A DNA stretch of 64,000 bases from a virus, in IMG/VR virus record IMGVR_UViG_3300034108_000811, positions 1 to 64,000 of that record. One strand, given 5' to 3'. The position numbers were made by a program, and so were the translations under genes. Below are positions 56,201 through 62,285 of the stretch, one piece after another. Position 1 is the first letter of the stretch, and each line of letters starts with the position of its first letter. The notes beneath the pieces are model-generated. The model searched no databases and was not told where the DNA came from. It saw nothing but the letters and a program-made list of their open reading frames with translations.

Positions 56201-56335
56201 AAAATTATCAAATCCTCCTAAATAAAGATTTAAAGGTCTTGTATTAGGAGAACCTAAAGGTTGTTCAGGTAGAGAAGATTGCTCTTTGCTAACATCACGA
56301 CCCCCATCAAGAAGTTCATTATCAAGTATTGCCAT
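41252..56335 (-). CDS. Giant polyvalent protein: metallopeptidase, RNA-polymerase-like and helicase modules (5027 aa)
   Basis: A single uninterrupted frame of 5027 codons. Order of modules: Gly-rich hydrophobic segments at about 205-245 and 500; HEFQH zincin motif at 1791-1795; a second, degenerate HELGE motif at 1919-1923 followed by DDFADYRVG; an RNAP-like core at about 2840-3320, with DKFSQMPI (K2935), SGRKLG (K2973), FRIPTQSLS and the metal motif DFDID (D3298, D3300, D3302); a long conserved region to about 4130; Pro-rich linker; a macro-like domain EIFVFGSN (4188-4195); a small GTGGGNDST domain at about 4350-4480; an SF1 helicase with GYAGTGKTT (4531-4539), IIIDESSM (D4613) and GHKSQGSQW (about 4896). 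It is probably injected with DNA; the enzymatic readings are motif-level inferences. Confidence 0.7.
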   Translation of the reverse strand: MAILDNELLDGGRDVSKEQSSLPEQPLGSPNTRPLNLYLGGFDNFTTKGDSKTGLTIDQLSSFSKMPSSAPTFASPMQMVPGSELDENKRYDLYLRDRNLENIYGLQQSALSQWGNAAVKFAATAVGTFAMQFSTIPDAISAIKKGSVSELSGKDGYKSDTDMFLRNMEDAFPNYMTDYEKEHPYLAMVPFATGSANFWGNMVLKNLGFTAGAIGGAFVQDLAVGAITGGIGEIPLLASQIGRASLYLNKVFAGTNKVDKVLDLARALNKSEQTILNIKNLAYAAESAKIINGARFGLAMYGSTATESAVESRDGYRQIKEELTRQYKLEHFNSDPTGKDAEQIEDLATNGMNARFGINMGLLLLSNNIQFGNLFKSMIAKDGKLLSGVFSEGVGEIGLKKGSIDVFESKVSEKLLDKAWEKVKPVIGNALAEGVYEEGGQFAAERGTYDYYTRRYKNLSIPRNNENWNTLNEAIKSTGFGLSEQFGKQEGVENMIVGAISAIVSGGILGRIDSRKNNSKDKRTQSAINILNNSPITGSFGQKYDSTLNSMGIASEMKDAVSKGDVYKFNNLKEDMFFNFVTSRIPSGMHDVTIEQLKMLKGLDKEEFEKTFGMNFSAENKGTVSEYVDAMIEKAEKIKEITDSVNLLFKNPFNYYANPTNEQEEIERENYKIFEQYKTDIAYYHNVKDISEDKLQKHDAHLKMNINPMLSAELVSNILRKDGAETLRDEYELEAAALGATITEFTSPQDKKQIRDRIKALRTMSEKINLAIAAKNLDSKGLGKIINFEIGGRKSISDNIISGDSFNDMYNIGIDVNRDRIRRDKAANAIEALSDKKGFKEYFIQAEQVASQSIPEEQEAPVVASVEITNKEGKKEPISVGREYQIEALSPAKINKIADDRYELITPYGDSLFFSNKDTAQEAAEEFNDSLQDYNKVKVLDINADGTLKIEDNAGNITNVDPRKLSGYELVESVEEKMGRHKSSLDQQLSTIFGNSGDIPTSFETGGYEEPALKDAPIFYISTVTESEGGEKNGWEAPISSSPHVIRARYFLNNAKFYPNRGRMKMIVINHKNIEALKLNGIVQMSYNVDASTKVEDIEYDGNKATNVEYGWMASVFVEQDATDGSLHYVDQNGERIGKVGVDTPSLGKIIFQTMPTIKTTDSKGQPRYRGEQQVTLEAYSKAWKKYREDFWQADPNKYEAFEFKISRGIPSRPLVPKLDENGNPVLDKDGKQVMESDKNYVSDVLIPSDLISKTKGIIQISSTGTISHQGESINVPKGRPFFQYGDTLTFIRSSKFSKQQAANLYEIINAMANELIAAQAAGKTPEINTRYSDYLSNVLFWSNRTSPSTNQINLNTDTMQLEIGGIKYGLSEIADKRDEIVNKFQNTYFSINKKTLDGKFFDKFYELYTTKDADGKVVIEERQWTNYQSFLLSNKYPDGKSRSVNELPLFTDIAEPSDGKLSFKQKYAVINGINLPVQTVPKEAPKQTPPPGSKEEPMVGNFFVNKKENIIELKPPFGKVRFKAVPGEKGFFNVEAVSEGAKDLIERKNKGEQLAIDTFNSLKEILVEEYKDKNPEFVSRLSDEQIINALAQIIISSKLKTLNEQPAAPVAPTPTAPVVSAAIADIERRRQELLKEAKVINDRNIELLKDNGTPEPYVVLFDVKEGETSNTFSNKVSQINAITYEELIDKINAKYDAELAALEGAKPSYTYKGIQVIDSSSITTATGEPGAAQYNRTENKITINRELLKKKFDEKAWTSPRKQKDGSSATALSADAFSTYDAWEKFVIEHEFQHSLLSYEESGAKTVGEYEDIINQRALGVEGKPEDKKPPITPPGGNFSAPPTDDDYREISELDEDNRITEEDLAIFKNYVAEVAPNIPYEILENVIKINRTRKAWGVFEKGIVKFVRGGLKGTEYHELGEAIWNGMLSNEEQDAIIADERAKGGTFIDRLSGKKLQYATATRQQIKERIMDDFADYRVGKLPARSLSERIRRFFKAIVDFFKSFGTKPSLKEQLFKDIDAGKFKKEFLFPSVYNKAAEYRAVEGLTEVQTRDFVEDMTARVAVYLFGKSKRLIFNPEKITGVEIFTNIKKKYYESVKPEDRLSEESLNTLIQKTKEKLTTLGITITDDAVDINTEEYNSKEYGGNPFKIDWKQTSPAAIRFVLATLIRSKNEPIEQIIGKGGKLSPELSSVNGYRLINFSKAFGQILEKLSNTTSVQEAVNKTFELAKDDVNYISLLKRLGADISTLSGDKIATMKFDQFDENDWRLFINFWQTFTKQKPDALIEYISGTNVYTQSANFQSAKKEVERAWIENMKLMASDPSSIIKYSAANDKSGKQIGSYIVNTSVLNSLPIRNVQQQIDYLSAIGINFPIDIWQKLSDVPKKMNDKSEKQKFDDAVSSLKSYFGANREVYSVKSKTLQVSGPVSILSELYAKASSYETSNTYIGVDGTQVGSYSENNAPSLFENQFNESNSIDELKQQRPELNDVFSKNSLVLKSGGMFYNEEGRSVRELKVGYIQGGRDRDAGKGLSGYKMSRGYRYAQEINQNLNGRYFVLNQGDGSTPWLMTLGNNISFDDVSAGRAWSQVYDVFTGYLEDEIALASDWKNRKHLANIGEKKAKQLRWFREILPAKTINEIESKIDKGDSVETIMTYVKENAPTINEAVKTYIDRNTEKLKNILVESGQIITREKDLYSYPMLDSDFATSRKFDKSRMTEKGIDNILSFVTINYTIANTEFHKILFGDPYQFKISDKNGEIILDELKRIKSFLSPARSIFNSDEYNNFLNNKYNNVGDVALTEDTPGYHLHKSHTDTITIKDDVIASRLANLLPSAYGEVNVADAASWLMDNTYKEIKLKSGQWDDAAEAFHQWQMAYTRSKFAEKGIYTYPENGKLKAIDKKTLSKPSPEHKLNILKPIVRGSKDGMNHIELVLDKFSQMPIYFSLVEGTQLEDFYIKMFNSKKGYGIVESGRKLGTDETYSLYNGNGEFNTDGFNNNVRVPWSAYSVQVETSYQADKQQIRGTQPTKLVSIDLFENGIPVSDKALRAYRRNKEILDMMHENAYNELLNKLGIEDLGDGFVLSDGNAISEALAYEMFRRELSDNIKDSIQVDDNGEFIFPLEASPSYGQIKNIVYSFIHKSIISVKVNGRPHVQAPVTGFAPLGSSRQLVRQIKDEQGNKKFVNISKEEYEALDDKSKKSVALTDNTLKFYTKDAPYCEVMLPHWFKVKMGGKFKNEAALLDYLNNSPEGKKILSGVAFRIPTQSLSSMEVFRVKGFLPSYMGDTIIVPAEITTKAGSDFDIDKLNMYLKATYIDRNGNIKLVKYLGSEAETKEFFSKEFDSILKNKIFKKNELREAADILSYGLDDPKELVDKYGEILDIMLEGMDPADFNEMITSELKKLTDAQAQAVIKNKWVKEMYKRSIENEYFESMEELLTLPEAFERLITPVDDAGLKKVSQRIIELRGETKSELSILDRTYMTEMRHLYEMAKNWIGIVAVNITGVSITQKVPTYIDPRRFSLLKPIERNLLGNGVVYLPHNSYEKNNEKFISLSGRKTADGTDMFISKRLSGYASGTVDVVKDPYLSKVIRSQLLVGPAMFLERIGAGQSGINFLNQPIIVEYVKMLDNKNIRSLFNSRNIQAIRDRFSYTPDSELVDVPFNVSTLEENIEAYYKNGKLSNSQLIEQQRILTEFLKYAKMAEQNFKFTQAINYDTTKFRSGEALTRKQFLTEKARTQNIICCVDNILEETFIGKQAYLLNSFRQAMGTVFKTEQDIYRFITENTLMKAYAEDEYLSNDDFEKIANKIKASFIDYLILTKTSIGSEVERLMVDPKTSVASRLGELAVKYPEVDVLKRLIPISSDRMLGGKNVKLIINDRGGEAENMNTGMMRELRDSNNELKEFYNDLVKLSILQGTYFSQSSIRNVIPVEDLQTLISPVIRGLNSTNGLEAFIQGSFHRNAFKDDDVVPKVMPKFFFASEDPATYQVDMYGEFYADIFQYYSSLFPNIEMLGMKSTSRMILELNEKYNSGDVPYMYVKVPRVVTDRTTGEMIDMKTGLTITKLSFAEMKQKGDPSLNDVYGYKKVMVNDEPLTYKNDKGDTIYVYKLVNLYGDNPYTVEHKEVFTKSVIDNGTVKVETEIPDSSIVEYYLGKQPPLLQPPKESTQPSTGEKANSERKTYKGRVVSLAPNEIFVFGSNIGSSKGGAPTHGAGSAKLAREKFGAIQGQPRGLQGKSYGIVTKKYYDVEKSSTPQEIINEIKGLYEYAKQNPDKKFLVSDYSEKNLNGYTGQEMANMFSSAGTIPSNIVFNENFDKLVEVSTKPTEQAPSKVVEDIVTAPGYVKESAKKHLPKELFKIRQATQFIGTGGGNDSTTQRMENAYTQVGLANTGNYTSDDLIYVSSNGNRGNRFINVKDGVLQGPYKLIDKAIATGARFIMDTKAHLDNTSGYNIGEVDMANYLTSKGYIREDASGIWSASIAPTVDMNSRQTVAGNEKPTIFETRKNPLSYTTGQTKALLDIQKLIDDSTQSFYLLAGYAGTGKTTLVENMVNYSNMSGRPVLIMAPTNKAVVVLNEKLKESDAKANTSTIHRSIYGEPDPQTGEWIPKALLENSLIIIDESSMISKELMSDLINAAKGRNNIVIFLGDGFQLEQIGEDSGLFSSLKGSSKFQENYGTKLIGSTELTEVKRQSLDSNVLKMATLTREDKKAYIPSVSMEDFTLSSGKGEFISSFRKAIADGEDVIGIVATNNERMIMNQVARMAKFGDGEKAILIDSEKVMSVANSENFANGETFTVDSIGSERADLSTTISITDKNGTVKNYPMKAYEVKTKEIGRTEILFFFSTLDRPSMYHAEILKSIRETNPSLYDGLQSSGLAIRTIKGVKLSPSVIIGTYGYAVTGHKSQGSQWEKVFVNQNYVAPEWNSARWYYTAITRSSKEVILLPQSANVKITPSEISNKVNNIAQPETSTPLPASQQGAPATSPTITVGEFYNSLSQEDRDKLGSMEDIINELLEVPFDIKESEFIEMLKCRL

Positions 56336-56353
56336 TGTTAACTATTGATTTTA

Positions 56354-59011
56354 TTATCTACCATATTTAATAACATCTTCAACCGTAGTGGTTCCTATGC
56401 TCCTCATAATACCTTCTAGCCCTGCTGCGTCAACATATCCTTTTTTATTAAGCTCAGATTGTTTCCAACCATTAGGTGTGTTAACATACATTAACACTTC
56501 AAACAAATCATTATCATCTCCTATATTACTATTTGCACCTTTTACATCCATTCTAACTATAGAAGCAAGTGATGTTTCAGCAATGCCTGGAATATTATAC
56601 CCACTAATATATGCGTTCACTGGGTTATCAGTTCCTGTAGAGTTTGTTGTAAAGTTTGCATTACCTATTATTTTTGCTTTAATATCTGTAATAAAATTTG
56701 CACTGCCACTAATTGTTTCTGGAAAGAAGTTTCTCATTTCAGTAGAAGAAAGAGGTATCTTTTGCACCGTAGTTCCGTCATCAAGAGTGAGTACCCCTGT
56801 ACCACCATATTTTTTTGTTAGAACATACCCAGTGGCATCTTTATTTTTTCCTGCTGTTAATTGTTTAATAGTTTCTGGATTAAAATCTCCCATCTTCTTA
56901 ACATCAGCAGCACCTAGTTGTCTGTATTCATTTATCTTATTATTAATAAGGTTGTTAACTGTTTGCATCACTTCCTTATCTTGAGTGTTTAAAGTTCCAC
57001 TATAAGATTGAACGCTAGGCATTCTCTTTGCTAAAAAGTCATCTTGAGCTGTTGTTTTTTGTTTATGTAAATCTTCAACTTTTAATTGATTATTTCTATA
57101 TATTTCTCTAGCTCCCCCTACTATTGTTTTTTCAAAAGGAGTTAAAGGTTGATTTTTCGCATCTTTAATAAAGGCTACTGCTACAGATTGTAATCTTGTT
57201 CCTTTATATCTATCCATGATTACCTTCTCATCAAACTTTACATCTTCTGTGGTAGTAACATAAGAAGGACGACCTATCACTGGATTGTATTTATTTGATG
57301 CAACTAAACTAGCAACATCGTATAATTCTTTAGCACTATATTTTACTTGTCCTGATTTTGTATTAACTGTCCACCCAGGTTCTGTTGATAATAAATTGTC
57401 CACTTGCTTATCGTATTGTTCAACATGTTTCATAGAACCTAGAGAAAGGCCATTTAATTGTGCCTTTGTCATTTCTAAGCTTCTGATTCTTTCAAGAAAC
57501 AATCTTTTACCATTGTTGTTTATATATGGAGCATTAGGATTTGGGTCTCTTACATATTCAGCTACCACTTTATCAATTACACTTTCTAAATTAGTAATTG
57601 GTTTTCCTTCTTTTGTATACCCTACAACTTTGTCAGGATCTTGCACTTCAGAAAATGCTTTTCTACCATCAACGCTTTTTATCTGTTGTATGTTATCAGA
57701 AGCTTCAGTTATGTCTGCATTTAATTTTGATATATAAGAACCGCTTACATTTCCTGTAGGAAGAGTGTCAGGACTAACAATTGGAGATTTATCTGTTTTT
57801 AGTGTTGCTGCACGATTAGTTATTATTTCTCTTTCTTTTTGTTGATAGCTCATATACCACTGTCTAGACTGTTGTCTATAATGTTCAGCAGTGAGATTCA
57901 GCTTTTGTCTTTCCATGTCCATTTGAGCATAGGGATTATTCTTATACTCATATTCAATAGATTCATAAGACATGTCTTTTGCTAAATTGTTTAAATATTT
58001 ATCTGTATATATTGAATATTTATAATTTAACAAATCTTTATCAGAATTTATTCTTGACAACTGTCCATCTCTAGCTTTTTCCAAAGCGTTACTATTCAAA
58101 AAGTCTTGACTTGATTTAATCTGTGCTTCTTTTTTAGCCCTATCCGCTGCACTTAGTTTACCATTAGTGCTTAGTTCTGCAGTTAAATCAATAACGTTTT
58201 TTTCAAGTGCTGTTTTTGCATCTTGATAATTATTAGTTATATCTTTTCTAAATCCATCAACAGTTGCATTTCTATAGTGATAGTTAGCAGTGATCATTAA
58301 TTGTTGTTGGTCTCCTTCATCTAAACTATCTTTAAAATTATTTAGAAGAGTTTGAACAGATTTACTTTTAGTTTTAATTTGTAAAATTGCATCATCAGGA
58401 ATAGGATTACCATCTTTGCCTACCATAATGTTCCCAGCATTATCTCTTTTATAAGGAATTTCCACCGTATTATCTAGTTCTTTAATTTTATCTCCTAAGT
58501 CTCTAAGTTTTTTATTAACATCTTTATATGGAATATATTTACCATTAAATGAACTAGACAAGTTAGGATTATTAATCCAACTATTTATTTCACTGTTTAG
58601 CCAATACTCATTTTCAGGAGAGGACTTTCCTTCTTTTATAGCCTCTTCCATTAATTTAGTTTGCTTTTGAACCTTTTGAGTGGAACTTACAGCATTTTGT
58701 ATAATAGGGTCTTTTGCAAGTTTTCCCACCATACCCCCTACACTATTAACAAGCTGGAAGTTGGAGAAGTCCGCAGCAGCTACACCCTTGAGATTGTTAC
58801 CAAGCTCATTAAGTTTAGATTGTAAGTATAGCTTTTGTTCAGGATGTATTATATCCATCCCAGCCACTTGGTCTATCTGAGACTGGATTCTTTGATAGCC
58901 TGCGTCGTAGCGTCTTTGCTTATCCATACCTACAGATACCATAGCTTCTACGGGAAGCTGTTGGATGTAGGGATTGAATTTAGGAATTGCAGTGTCTGTA
59001 AACGATGCCAT
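56354..59011 (-). CDS. Large inner-virion-type protein (885 aa)
   Basis: An 885-residue protein. The ATG at 59011 (MASFTDTAIPKFNPYIQQLP) is chosen over an upstream TTG because a promoter ends six bases before it. The N-terminal region (VEAMVSVGMDKQRRYDAGYQRIQSQIDQVAGMDI) is conserved in large Bacteroidota phage structural cassettes, from memory, and is followed by long charged helices. No enzyme motif seen. It heads a 23-kb transcription unit with the giant polyvalent and nuclease proteins, and is likely virion-associated. Confidence 0.65.
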   Translation of the reverse strand: MASFTDTAIPKFNPYIQQLPVEAMVSVGMDKQRRYDAGYQRIQSQIDQVAGMDIIHPEQKLYLQSKLNELGNNLKGVAAADFSNFQLVNSVGGMVGKLAKDPIIQNAVSSTQKVQKQTKLMEEAIKEGKSSPENEYWLNSEINSWINNPNLSSSFNGKYIPYKDVNKKLRDLGDKIKELDNTVEIPYKRDNAGNIMVGKDGNPIPDDAILQIKTKSKSVQTLLNNFKDSLDEGDQQQLMITANYHYRNATVDGFRKDITNNYQDAKTALEKNVIDLTAELSTNGKLSAADRAKKEAQIKSSQDFLNSNALEKARDGQLSRINSDKDLLNYKYSIYTDKYLNNLAKDMSYESIEYEYKNNPYAQMDMERQKLNLTAEHYRQQSRQWYMSYQQKEREIITNRAATLKTDKSPIVSPDTLPTGNVSGSYISKLNADITEASDNIQQIKSVDGRKAFSEVQDPDKVVGYTKEGKPITNLESVIDKVVAEYVRDPNPNAPYINNNGKRLFLERIRSLEMTKAQLNGLSLGSMKHVEQYDKQVDNLLSTEPGWTVNTKSGQVKYSAKELYDVASLVASNKYNPVIGRPSYVTTTEDVKFDEKVIMDRYKGTRLQSVAVAFIKDAKNQPLTPFEKTIVGGAREIYRNNQLKVEDLHKQKTTAQDDFLAKRMPSVQSYSGTLNTQDKEVMQTVNNLINNKINEYRQLGAADVKKMGDFNPETIKQLTAGKNKDATGYVLTKKYGGTGVLTLDDGTTVQKIPLSSTEMRNFFPETISGSANFITDIKAKIIGNANFTTNSTGTDNPVNAYISGYNIPGIAETSLASIVRMDVKGANSNIGDDNDLFEVLMYVNTPNGWKQSELNKKGYVDAAGLEGIMRSIGTTTVEDVIKYGR

Positions 59012-59017
59012 AATTAG

Positions 59018-59048
59018 CAAATTTAATATGAATTATTATATATTCCAA
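59018..59048 (-). promoter_or_regulatory. Promoter for the giant-protein operon (minus strand)
   Basis: On the minus strand TTG (59048-59046), 20 bases, TAAATTTG (59025-59018). The ATG at 59011 follows six bases later. It drives the genes at 59011, 56335 and 41255. Confidence 0.65.
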
Positions 59049-59089
59049 GAAGAATAACGAATTTTGGTAAATCGCTATAACTTAACCAG

Positions 59090-62000
59090 TTAGATGTTTT
59101 TAAGGTTTTTTACAATAGTCCCATTTCTAGCAACAGTTTTACTATTAGCTTTTCTTTTAGTTCCAATTATTTGACCTTGTGCATTGTAAGTGAACTCATA
59201 ATTAGGATTTAGACCTCCACTACCTCCTTGTCCTACACCACCACTTCCATCCATATCAAATTGAGCTAAAGGATTCATGTTCATAGCTCTGAATCTTGGG
59301 TCAAAACGGTAGTTATATTGATTCTCATACACCTGTAATGTCCTGTTTTCCAGCTTGTTCTGAGCATATTTAGCACTAATTGAATCAAGAGCAGCTTGTT
59401 TTACAGCTTTTGTATTACTCTTAGCTTGTTCTTGTCTGCCATATTGTGTGTCAAGGATTCCCAGATTTTGAAGCTTGGCTTGGTTGAGAATGTTTCTATT
59501 CTCTCCATACACCCTGTCCTTCATAGCTTGGTTAGCACGGAACTGCTCACCTAACACTTTCTCATTAGCTCCATATTTCTGAGCATTTAATATTGACTGA
59601 GCAGCAGGGTTATATCCTGCCATTCTTTGTTGAGACCTATAATCTGCTTGATTCTGATTTAGTATATCTTGATATGAAATATCATATGGAACACCAAGTT
59701 CAGGCTGGAATGTTTGGGCTCTTACAGGTTCTAATTGATTGCTAGCCAATGCGTTCATTTCTCCATATAGCTGATTGGGGTCAAGAGGTTCTGCATCTGA
59801 AGGTCTTAAATAAGGTAACACTTGATTAGCATAATCCATCCATGAGAGTCCTTTGCTAGGAGCAATTGTTGTTGTTGGAGCTGTTGTTGGAAATTGAAAG
59901 AATCCTGGGTCTATAGTTTTAAGAGGTGTTCCTGGCGGTGTTGGTGTACTCACCTCTTTAGCAGGCTCAGGAGTTATGATGTTTCTTATCAAATCATGAT
60001 AGGGACCAGGTTTAAAATCTGATGCATTTTTCTTAGCAATTTTTATCTTTTCTTCAAGAGTTTTTCCTTTTTTAATTAAATTCACAACATCAGCAGCATC
60101 CTGTCCTTGATAGTTTTCTAATCTATCAATTATAGATTTAGCTGCTTCTTTATTAGAAAACACACTCTCCACCTTAGGTAACCAGAGTTTCTTATATGAA
60201 GATTCATCTTTGAACTCTTCAACTGATTCTGTTCCTAGTGGATTATAGTCTATATATCCAGGATTTTTAGCTTTCTTTTTATATATTCCATTCTGAGCAA
60301 TGCCATTTCTAGCAGTGGCAATATCCCCATCATTTGTAATCCTCATTAGCTTTTCTTCTTCAGAAGAATTAACAGCATTTTGAAGCATTGCCAAATCTTG
60401 CGTTTGATTGGCATAGTTCTTAAGCTTTTGGTCTCCCCCATCCATTATAGCCTTTTGTGTGTTAAAAGAAAGCTTATCAAATGGAGAATTCAAATCCATA
60501 GAGGAAAGCTTTGTAGAAGCACCATCCATCATTTTGTTTTGCTTACTGGTCTTTTCACCTATAAGCTTTGCTGCGTTTTTGAATTTCATACCTGATATAG
60601 ATTTACCATCAATTTTTTGATTTTCTAATAAACTTGCTAAGCCCTTGTTTATCTTAATATTTCCAAACACATGCATACTATCTCCTGCAGAACCACCATC
60701 TTTTAGCTTAACAGCAGGTTCACCTCTTTCCACTTCCACCTCACTTTCACCATATGTTACACCTATACCTGTGCGTCCTTTGTCATCACTCTGATCATGA
60801 TACTGACCCCTGAACATCACCATTTCTCCACCATCTGGTAGATAGTGGTTGTAAGCCATAGGTTCTGCATATCCACCCCAATGTGTTTTGAGTTCTCCAC
60901 CCATAGCCATTCTTTCTGTAGACATAGCTTCTTCTGAGGGATTTGTGTATTCTTTCAAATGTCCTCCTGCACGTAGGGTGTCCATTGTTCTATCTGGTCT
61001 TAATAAATCAGACATTTTATGTTCTCCAAAGGAAGCTATCACTTGAGGTTGCCATGTGTGGCTAACCCATTCATAATCAGAATCTACCATTCCCCCATCC
61101 TTCATAAAAGAAGAATTCTGTACTTGAGAAGCTTGCATACCATTTTGAAAAGCCATAGAATTAATATTCCCCATAGCAGCATCCTGAGCTTTCTTTATCT
61201 TTTGTGGGTTTTTGTCAAGAGCCATTCCAATTAACTGTCCTCCCACTTGCCCTATCATTTTACCACCTGGCCCAAAGAATGAACCTATTGTACCACCTAT
61301 TGTGCCACCAAGATTACCTCCAGCATTCTCACCACCAATAGCTGTAATCAACTGACTACCAAAATTTCCAACACCAGCATCTTCTAAACTTCCCAAAACT
61401 CCACCATCCTGATATTGTTTCATTCTACCACTATCATTTAATGGCTCATATCCAAGATCGTCATATAATGTATTAGGAGCATATGTATTAGCTATCTCTG
61501 CCCCATTCTTTGCAAGGACATTTGTTCCTACACCATATATAGGAAACTTTTCTTCCCCTGTCCTTTCTTCCCCTGTCATCTGTTGATCTTCAGGACGAAC
61601 ATATCTACGTTGCACTTCTTCTTGACGTGTTCTGGAAGCTTGTAAAGCTACATCACTCACTTGTTCAGCTTGTTGAGCTCTTTCTACAGCTCTCTTCTCT
61701 TCTCTCAATGCTTGCACCCCTTCTATAATTTTACCAGCAGAAGGCATTATCTTTCCTAATGCACTGTCTAGTTTTGAACCAGGTTTTTTATCTATGTTAG
61801 GAGCAGTTTTAGCTGGAGTGTTCTTTGGAGTTTTAAATGAGCTGAAATAATCTTGTGCAGGCTGTTTAGCAAAGCTTTCCATGTTCTGCATTCCTCCAAC
61901 TGATTGAGGATCAATGAATTGTGGAGCTGGAGCAGGAGGCATAAGAGCTGTTGGTACATTAGGATTTCCCCAAACATTATTACCAGAAGGCATCATGTTT

Positions 62001-62284
62001 TGCATTCCCCCCACTTTTCTAGGATTCATAAACTGCGGTGGTTGAGCATAATTTACATATCCTTGAGCATATGGCACTTGTGTATTAGGTGCCTGCACAC
62101 CAAGATTTGGCATTTGGAACTGCTGCATTTTATAAGGAGTTTGAGACTTCATAACTCCAACTCCCACTTGAGCTTTCTTAAACTCTTTCTTATGAGCCTT
62201 CATAAATGCTTCTTCTGTGGGATATTTCTTGTAGAATTCCTTGTCAGACTTAACACCAGCTATTTTTAAAATTTGAGCTTTCAT
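59090..62284 (-). CDS. Large virion-type protein (1064 aa)
   Basis: A 1064-residue protein. The start ILKIAGVKSDKEFYKKYPTEEAFMKAHKKEFKKAQ is followed by Pro/Gln/Met-rich low complexity. A Gly-rich hydrophobic stretch (about residues 300-355, LGGTIGGTIGSFFGPGGKMIGQVGGQLIG) looks membrane-interacting. The centre has ELKTHWGGYAEPMAYNHYLPDGGEMVMFRGQ, and the end ARNGTIVKNLKNI; both recur in large Bacteroidota phage proteins, from memory. Short motifs ending in Gly-Gly punctuate the chain. Probably an internal virion or ejection protein. One base separates it from the upstream gene. Confidence 0.6.
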   Translation of the reverse strand: MKAQILKIAGVKSDKEFYKKYPTEEAFMKAHKKEFKKAQVGVGVMKSQTPYKMQQFQMPNLGVQAPNTQVPYAQGYVNYAQPPQFMNPRKVGGMQNMMPSGNNVWGNPNVPTALMPPAPAPQFIDPQSVGGMQNMESFAKQPAQDYFSSFKTPKNTPAKTAPNIDKKPGSKLDSALGKIMPSAGKIIEGVQALREEKRAVERAQQAEQVSDVALQASRTRQEEVQRRYVRPEDQQMTGEERTGEEKFPIYGVGTNVLAKNGAEIANTYAPNTLYDDLGYEPLNDSGRMKQYQDGGVLGSLEDAGVGNFGSQLITAIGGENAGGNLGGTIGGTIGSFFGPGGKMIGQVGGQLIGMALDKNPQKIKKAQDAAMGNINSMAFQNGMQASQVQNSSFMKDGGMVDSDYEWVSHTWQPQVIASFGEHKMSDLLRPDRTMDTLRAGGHLKEYTNPSEEAMSTERMAMGGELKTHWGGYAEPMAYNHYLPDGGEMVMFRGQYHDQSDDKGRTGIGVTYGESEVEVERGEPAVKLKDGGSAGDSMHVFGNIKINKGLASLLENQKIDGKSISGMKFKNAAKLIGEKTSKQNKMMDGASTKLSSMDLNSPFDKLSFNTQKAIMDGGDQKLKNYANQTQDLAMLQNAVNSSEEEKLMRITNDGDIATARNGIAQNGIYKKKAKNPGYIDYNPLGTESVEEFKDESSYKKLWLPKVESVFSNKEAAKSIIDRLENYQGQDAADVVNLIKKGKTLEEKIKIAKKNASDFKPGPYHDLIRNIITPEPAKEVSTPTPPGTPLKTIDPGFFQFPTTAPTTTIAPSKGLSWMDYANQVLPYLRPSDAEPLDPNQLYGEMNALASNQLEPVRAQTFQPELGVPYDISYQDILNQNQADYRSQQRMAGYNPAAQSILNAQKYGANEKVLGEQFRANQAMKDRVYGENRNILNQAKLQNLGILDTQYGRQEQAKSNTKAVKQAALDSISAKYAQNKLENRTLQVYENQYNYRFDPRFRAMNMNPLAQFDMDGSGGVGQGGSGGLNPNYEFTYNAQGQIIGTKRKANSKTVARNGTIVKNLKNI

Positions 62285-62285
62285 A

